Shown piece after piece: positions 57,470-64,000 of a stretch of 64,000 nt of DNA; position 1 is the stretch's first letter, and each line of letters starts with the position of its first letter. The translations under genes and the position numbers were made by a program. The stretch covers positions 2,827,501 to 2,891,500 of the forward strand of contig NC_092572.1 of assembly GCF_037975245.1 (NCBI RefSeq). The letters are read 5' to 3'. Origin of the DNA: Apostichopus japonicus (Eukaryota; Echinodermata; Holothuroidea; Aspidochirotida; Stichopodidae). The notes beneath the pieces are model-generated. The model had not been told where the DNA came from, searched no databases, and saw only the letters and a program-made list of their open reading frames with translations.

Positions 57470-58499
57470 AGCTATAACGGACAGTGTAGCCTGTCAGAAA
57501 AATTATACTATGCGAGAGTGCATATACAGGTCTAGTGGTGCTGAGATGGGTACACCATATATAGTTGTACACACAGCGTATACACACTACAGTGTGTACA
57601 ATATCGTACGCATATCGGCTATCGAAACTTTTCGGCAACGGTTTTCCGAGCTTGGTAGTCCAATAACCGCGCATGGGCAGTGAATTAATTGTACGCCTCC
57701 CACCCAAAATCACGATATATGGCCTTTAATTTAAAATCTGTGCAGTATTTCTTGTTAATTGATTACCTGTAAGGAAAATACAAACCAGGAAGTTATGCAT
57801 GAAGTTGCTTTTGCGTTGTTCTACTGGAAGTGGAGTAGTTTCATTGTATATACAATTAGTGTAATTGCTTGTCCCCATTTTCAGTTTGGTGTTGCTATCT
57901 TTATTAACATCTTTTTGATTCTTTGATGAAAACCCCGGTATTAAGTGTTAGTCCACTTCATTAAATCATCTTAAATTAATGCGTTTACCAATTTACTTCT
58001 AAAAGGCAAGCTTAGATGATGTTAACACTTTGTATATGAATCCCACCTTATGCATAATGCTATTGTTTTGTTTTTTTGTGGAGATCAAGACTACAACAGC
58101 TCAGTTTGAACAAATCACAGGTAAAGTGTTTGCATGTGATCTACAGAAGAGTACTAGAAGTTGTCAGAAAATGGTTGTTCATTGTGTGAGTCACTTGGAC
58201 CACCATGGATCTTAAAGACTATTGAAAAGCTAGGTTAAAAAAGTCAAGTTTGTTGCAATGGTTTCAGTTTTCTGTAGGTGTTCAATGTTTGGCAGCTAAT
58301 TTGTATTTTTTTTTGCTAATGTAATTGGTATACAGAAATATAATAATAATATAGACATATAAGCAACATTTTATTGACATGCAACTATCAGATTACAGTG
58401 GAAATCCCCTGTGCGAATATTGACATTATTACATATTCGTGTTGGGGCTCTTGATCCTGACCCCTTACAAAGGCAGAGTGTCCATACTTACATCATATA

Positions 58500-58804
58500 C
58501 AGGCGCGTATCCAGGATTTTCTAACCCGGGGGGCGCGAATTACTATCTAAGCGGAGCGCCACCATCGGTTGGCGCGGAGCGTACAAGAAAATTTCTGGTT
58601 TCGATACCCCCCAGATCACCGGAAATGGCACTTCTCGGGCTTGATAATGACCAACCACATGTACACTTTTGCCTGAGAACCAAGTATTTCCCAAAAGTTT
58701 TTTTCCATCCATAACCTTTTTGAAGATTGTCACCAGTCACACACCATGTTCGACCTCATTGCATGTCCACTTCAAAACATACCCATAATGTTGCACAAAA
58801 TTCA
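58500..58804 (+). mobile_element. hAT-like element end fragment
   Basis: It starts caggcgcgtatccagg and contains the shared gcgccaccatcggttggcgcg block. It follows the reverse complement of 53420-53842 with an internal deletion. No matching second terminus is found. The fragment is non-autonomous. Confidence 0.65.
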
Positions 58805-59046
58805 ATCTATGGACAACCAATATAGAAAAACCTCCTTGAACCCCTAATAGACAGGTCAAAATTGCACGAGTAGAGAAAGTATGATGAAGAATGTTGGTGA
58901 GGAAATTTGGAAAATTCAGACACAGTTAATTTATTGGTGTAGAAATATTGCAACCTCTTATAATGGCTATTATAAAACTTGGTTGAAGGGAATGAACAAT
59001 AGCAGATATTTCCGATATCAGGTATATCGAAACCGAACACTACACA

Positions 59047-59476
59047 CATAGGCGTAGGTCCCGTAGGAGGCGGGGGCTGCAGCCCCCCCCCCCCCCGCAA
59101 CCATTTTTTTGGGCACCTACTGAAAGAAAAATAAATAGCAATGAATAGCTTAAAAATTATATCCTTGGTAATTAAAATTAAGTTCTAAGCTTGGCCGACA
59201 TTACTACTGTGAAAGAGAGTTTTGACATACATGGATCTGTATGCTTTTTCTCCATCTACATAAGACATTTCGTTGTTTACATTATAGCATCCGGCGGTAT
59301 ACTGTGCAACTTTGACGGACCGTGCGGTACACGATGCCATGCAATGTAATGATCGATGCTTGCTTATATGATATTGGCATCGACATGTTGAATGCGGGCT
59401 TTGCGGGCGAAAAATTTTGGCTTTTTTCGGGCATAGTCGTTACAGTACCAAATCCAATTGGGCTCCTACGCCTTTG
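59047..59476. mobile_element. hAT-type MITE, 430 bp
   Basis: Ends cataggcgtagg and cctacgcctttg form imperfect inverted repeats. Flanks actacaca (59039-59046) and actacata (59477-59484) are an 8-bp target duplication with one mismatch. It contains C/G-run palindromic DNA and no ORF. The ends differ from the caggcgcg group, so it is a distinct hAT family. Confidence 0.7.
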
Positions 59477-59577
59477 ACTACATACATAAACAGTTTTTGA
59501 CGCTGTTCATCGTGGAACATGCATTTCAATGCTCACTGATATGGTGTTATATCTGCTCTTTGCTTTACAATTTCGAA

Positions 59578-60302
59578 CAGGCGTGTAGCGAGTAATTGCC
59601 AAGGGAGGGGCGAAGCCTGTAGGCAAACTATATCAGCGAAGCGCCACCATGAGTTGGCGCGAAGCGTACAAGAAAAATTTTGGCCGAAAATGCCTCCCAG
59701 ATCGCTGGAAATGACACTTCCCAGGCCTTGTAAGTTGCATCTAAGCATTGTCTATTTTGAAATTACTAGCAATGTCATAAAGAAAATTTGCTCGGGGGGG
59801 GGGGGGGCGGTCGCCCCCTTCCCGAAATGCGTCATGTTCCCCGACGACTCGGTCGAGTTCAAGACCAGCCACAGTTGGTTCCATATAGCACAATTGTAAA
59901 ATTGTTTAAGGCGTCCATACACACACACGCGTTATGATAGACCATATAGTATAGTGAGAGAGGAAAATGGAAACGTCAAAAATGGAGTTGTCGGTGTAAG
60001 GGGCAGGGTGAGGCGCACACCCCTCCGTAATCCTTGATCTGTCACTGGCTACCCGGTGTATATAACAGGGATCAGCGCTTTAACTATGACTGTTCCTCTT
60101 TCTCTTCCCGAGGTCTTGGCTAACTTCTACTCCCTACTTTTCTCCCTTTTCTCTCTTTTTTTCATTTTCTTTCCCTTCCTTTCTCTCCTCCTTTTCTTTT
60201 TTTCCCCCTCCTTTTCCCTTTTTTCTTCTCTTTTTTTCTCTCATCTTTTCCTTACCCGGGGGGCACGCGCCCCCAACGCCCCCCCCCCTGGATACGCACC
60301 TG
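59578..60302. mobile_element. Non-autonomous hAT-like element, 725 bp
   Basis: It begins caggcgtgtagcgag and ends ctggatacgcacctg. The left part carries the gcgccaccatgagttggcgcg block. The right part (from about 59830) is the inverted counterpart of 52708-53170. It is the same architecture as the 52708 element, in opposite orientation and with different internal content. It inserted beside an 82-bp tandem repeat; the target duplication is not clear. Confidence 0.65.
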
Positions 60303-60303
60303 A

Positions 60304-60514
60304 TATAGTACTGGCTCTTAGCTGCATAAAAGCCCTACATGGCAGAGTGTCCTTTAATAATGGGCTCTAGTCCATATTTATATCCTATAGTACTGGCTGT
60401 CAGCTGCATGAAAGTTTTACGTGGCAGAGTGTCCTTCAATAATGCGATCTAGTCCATATTTACAACCTATAGAACTAGCTCTCAGCTGCATGAAAGCCCT
60501 ACACGGCAGAGTGT
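60304..60514. repeat. 82-bp tandem repeat, 2.6 copies
   Basis: Units starting tatagtactggct occur at 60304, 60386 and 60468 (last one partial), about 85-90% alike. A related ggcagagtgtcc fragment occurs at about 58475, left of the hAT-like insertions, so the array was probably split by them. Confidence 0.8.
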
Positions 60515-62272
60515 CCGGGAGGGGACATTTTTTTAGTGGAATCTGTTTGTTTAAATCGTAAGTGCTTAAAGGCAAAGCAGCCCTATTTGTAAATTCCCTA
60601 ACTAGACAAACGAATATCGAATGTTCACAGTTTTGGCTGAAATAACAAGAAATGATTAAATATTTTGAAAATTGTCTTTAATTTAATGTTCTTAAAGGTT
60701 ATGCGTTAGAAACATTATTACTTAGGGACATCGGTCACACAATACAGTAGCAGGTAAAAACAATGCACATATATAGACTACTTGGAAAGCCCACTTTTCC
60801 TCAAAAATGTTTTCTTTTCTCTTGATGTAAGCACTCTGGAAAGACGTCTTAGTCCATCAGCCTCGGTCATCGGCTACCGGTATCAAATGACCAGAGAAAG
60901 GCTCATAACGAATGTTGGCAAGGCATACACAACTAGAGTTGCCAGGTTTCAAGTTGCTTTATCTGACTAATTTGCCGGGCCTGTTTACAAATGTTCCTGG
61001 CCGATCATTTGGACAGTTAACTGATTTTTGAAAACCGGTGTATGATTGTGCCCCCCCCCTTCCCCTTTGATTTTTTTCTGCGTACGTGCATAACTTCATG
61101 TGCATATTTGGTACTAAATTTACTTGTGATATTTATTTCGTTAATTACAGATTGAAGTCATTACTTTACCCTCAGCAAATAGTGGTATAGCCCAACCACT
61201 GCTTAAACTGAAGGCGAGTTAATCCCACGAATTACTCTGAATAAATGTATGGAAAACTCATTATTGATTGTCCCAATCACTGTAATAGGCATTATAAGTC
61301 ATGTAAATAGCTGCAACTTCAATCAAACTCCATTAAAGATTGACCATTTTACAAGTCATTTCTCAATTCTAGTTTAATTATGAATAAACATTAGCTAGTT
61401 ATGTATATCGATAATGTACAAGGAGTGACTGATTAATTTTCTGTTTTATTATTTTAATTCTGTAATTTTCTGTCTTATCCCTTCGTTTTCAAAACCTCGG
61501 TTCAAGGACACTGAACTCACGTTTATGGCATAAGGCGACTTTTTGAAATATTTTGTCTTCTCTGAACAGAGAAAACATCTCCCTCTTTGAATTATTCATA
61601 CGGGCTTGTAATTAGGCGTTAACTTATTAAGGGCTAAATAAACACTGATTTAGAGTTGTAATTCAATTTTAATGGCACTTCAGCTAGAACTACCAATTCT
61701 GCAGCCCATATATTTGTGGTTTTTTTAGGGGGGGGGGGCGTATGATCAACAGGATGTCAACGCGACATTGTAGACCTACGAACAAGTCTATATAACATTC
61801 CTGTAACTGGATTATGGAAACGGGTAAATTCTCTAACTGTTCTAATTGTGCAGGCTGTCCGCAGCATGCAGTAAAGGTTTAGTTTATTTAAAGTCACTCT
61901 GTCTGGACAAATTAAACATTTACAATTCAAAAGGGTAGACTGTATAGGCCATACATTTTGGTCACTTTTAATTGTTAGAAGTTTTCAAAGAGTACTTTCC
62001 TGGGGGTAATAAATAACTGTTTAAATTGTGCTCAGACATTCTAAATGATGTCACGAGATGATTGAAAGTCCCAATGAGGTACATTTCCTCCAGGGTAGTT
62101 ATAAACTAAATACACTAACACCCTGTTTCAATCAGATATCCCACTATTTTCATCTAGATCTGTGTACAGAAAGAAGCAATGGAATAGTAAAACAGTCAAG
62201 GCAAAGCCTGCAACTTGAAAATGAAATTTGTTTTTGAAATTAGAACCTAAATGCTGTCTTCTTTCTGAACAG
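60515..62272. other. No gene recognised
   Basis: AT-rich DNA with a C run (61051) and a G run (61728). A 62-codon frame at 60782 has no family motif. It may be intron or upstream DNA of the integrase-like pseudogene that follows. Confidence 0.45.
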
Positions 62273-63655
62273 TTTGATGTTGATCTTATTGGTCCTCTGC
62301 CAGTGGCAGCTGCCAAGCGACTGCACATAATAACACTGTGTGACTTCTGTTCAAAGTGGCCTGAGACTAAGGCAGTGCCTGACAAGACTGCAGCATCAAC
62401 TTCTTATTTCATAACTGATGTGATGATGAGGTAACCATGTCTAAAACATTTAATAATTTTCTGTAGTTAGTGCCAATAATGAATGGCATCATATCTGTTT
62501 TTTGTACCATGCAAATAAGTGAAATACCTGATAGCGCATAACAGAATGGGTGACACTACTCTCTTTGAGTATAACTATTTCCACATAGCTTAACAGCATA
62601 CAGACAGGTCATGAAGGTAGTTGAGAACCGAGAGAGTGTACTGTAAATCTTTGCAGGTGTAGTCCCCATTAACGAGTTTATCTGTAAAAAGTTTCTGTTC
62701 CTATATATACTTGCGAAGCTTCAAACTCTAGTTTTTAAGTGGCATATAGCCAGACAGTTGTCTTCATTTGGTCTACATGCCCAAAAAGAGATTTGCCTGG
62801 ACCTGTTTCACAGAAGCAGACACAGTTTATTTGTTCAAACAAATGTGGATGAGTAATTAATTAAGAACACATTCCACAGCTAGACATCAACTATTGTGTG
62901 TTGTTTTTCAAAAAAGTGTAGGACAGTTTGATATTGTAACCACAGGGAACTTTTCTGTTTAGACGGTTTAAACTTATTACTACTTGGCTGTTTCGACAGG
63001 AACTTTGACAATATAAGAGTGATAATGTTTCAACTGAGTTTTGTTACCATATTTCTCTGTTACGTCCCTAGAGGAAAATTGCTAAATGTGTTTGGTGTGT
63101 ATTGGTGAGGGATATGTTCTGAATCCTGGGGAAGGGGTCCCTTTTTTGGCAAAATAAGGCACTTGTTAAGGTCTCTTGATGCAAAATGATGTATAATAGT
63201 ACATTTTACTATAACAATGGTTAGCCAGCATTATTTGTTTTTGCATTTGGGTCATACAGAGGGTGTTTTGAACACCCATGTATCCTGATTCAGGACAATT
63301 TATGACATGCAATCTCCAATAAAACAAAAGTTGAGCCAGTAAGCCCATAAACATGTAGGTGTCACAATAAAAATATCATCCAATTAACTTAATGCCTAAG
63401 CAAAGTTCAGTTGTACACTAACAGTCTACACTCAACCAATATGGTGAATGTTAATTATCTTTGAAGTGGAGCTTAAACATAAACCTTTCAAGATGATTAT
63501 TTATTTTAAATATGACTTACAGTGTGGCATTCACTACTCATATTTTGCACAGATTTGATTGTACTGACATTCTCATCTCTGACCACCAATGAAGTTAGTA
63601 TGTATGAAGTTAACAGAAGACTCCAGAAGACATGTCTAGACAATTTTCTTGGCAG
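62273..63655 (+). pseudogene. Intron-split integrase-like pseudogene (Ginger/GIN or Ty3/gypsy type)
   Basis: Exon A (62273-62430) follows ctttctgaacag and ends ATGAG|gtaacc. It reads FDVDLIGPLPVAAA, LCDFCSKWPETKAVPDKTAA, an integrase core with the first catalytic Asp. Exon B (from 63553, after ttttgcacag) continues in phase as RFDCTDILISDHQ, with the second Asp. A TGA follows at 63590, after which another frame reads EVNRRLQKTCLDN like the next helix, ending ggcag|gttaat. Spliced integrase genes of this kind occur in Ginger transposons and domesticated GIN genes, but a spliced Ty3/gypsy-derived gene cannot be excluded. The shift and stop suggest a pseudogene. Confidence 0.55.
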
Positions 63656-64000
63656 GTTAATTGTTGCCGAAAATAATCCTGTCTTTCACTCTAACATATA
63701 ATGGGAGATAATTTGGTTGGCTGCTACACGTTTAAGCAACGACAGGTCATTGAGTTTTACACTGTCAGTCGTTCGGTGGAAATCCATTTATTTTGCATTT
63801 CCAGTTGACGCGATGCGACGCTCGAAATTCGTCATCACCTCATTACTTTATTAAATAACAAATAAGAAGGCGTGTTTCTTGGTTATGGAAATTGTGTTCA
63901 AGATAAGTTCTCATAGTAAAACATATAACCGACCATATTCTGCTTTCTGTTGTAACTTTTGCAGTTATGGAGTTTTCTGTAAGTCTTAACGACAAACCCG

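Overview
The window looks like genomic DNA from an invertebrate animal. It has spliced genes with GT-AG introns, very long (TA)n microsatellites, and Ty3/gypsy, LINE, hAT, Ginger-like and CACTA-like mobile elements. A marine deuterostome such as an echinoderm or hemichordate is my best guess, but the sequence alone does not fix the species. All family names come from motifs I recognise by eye; no database was searched.

Region 1 (about 0.3-18.2 kb) is dominated by one Ty3/gypsy LTR retrotransposon (1000-17939). Its LTRs are 1,181 and 1,231 bp. It has a tRNA-Leu-type primer binding site, gag, a -1 frameshift signal, pol (protease, RT, RNase H, integrase), a third ORF encoding a two-finger C2H2 protein in the place where env usually sits, and a polypurine tract. 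A hAT transposon (2565-7087) sits in its leader, and that hAT carries a palindromic MITE with telomere-like repeats. A CACTG-ended element (10811-14300) splits pol between RNase H and integrase. gag has one frameshift and pol two in-frame stops, so the element is dead, but ORF3 is open.

Region 2 (18.2-27 kb) has no gene I can support, only microsatellites and short tandem repeats. At 26.98-27.79 kb are two pieces of a P2X7-intracellular-domain-like gene, apparently broken.

Region 3 (28.0-40.6 kb) is the main cellular-looking gene. It is a 12-exon plus-strand gene whose splice phases all agree, giving about 1,560 residues. It contains an FGKYxG-type N-terminal module, a Ser/Pro/Lys-rich linker, a DUF6729-like cysteine-rich domain, a DDE-transposase-like domain and a C-terminal zinc ribbon. 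Its 5' end lies in three near-identical 1,048-1,049 bp tandem copies. Each duplication junction fuses part of exon 2 to former 5' UTR plus exon 1, making a new stop-free 177-nt exon in the same phase. The gene could therefore gain two extra 59-residue repeats. This is the most unusual feature of the window.

Region 4 (41.4-52.4 kb) holds a diverged 183/330-bp tandem array, microsatellites and long stretches without a recognisable gene.

Region 5 (52.4-64 kb) is a second transposon graveyard: a LINE 3' end split by a hAT-like element, a minus-strand Ty3/gypsy relic whose RT is interrupted by a minisatellite, a minus-strand AT-hook exon with a premature stop, several non-autonomous hAT-type elements, and an intron-split integrase-like pseudogene (62.3-63.7 kb).
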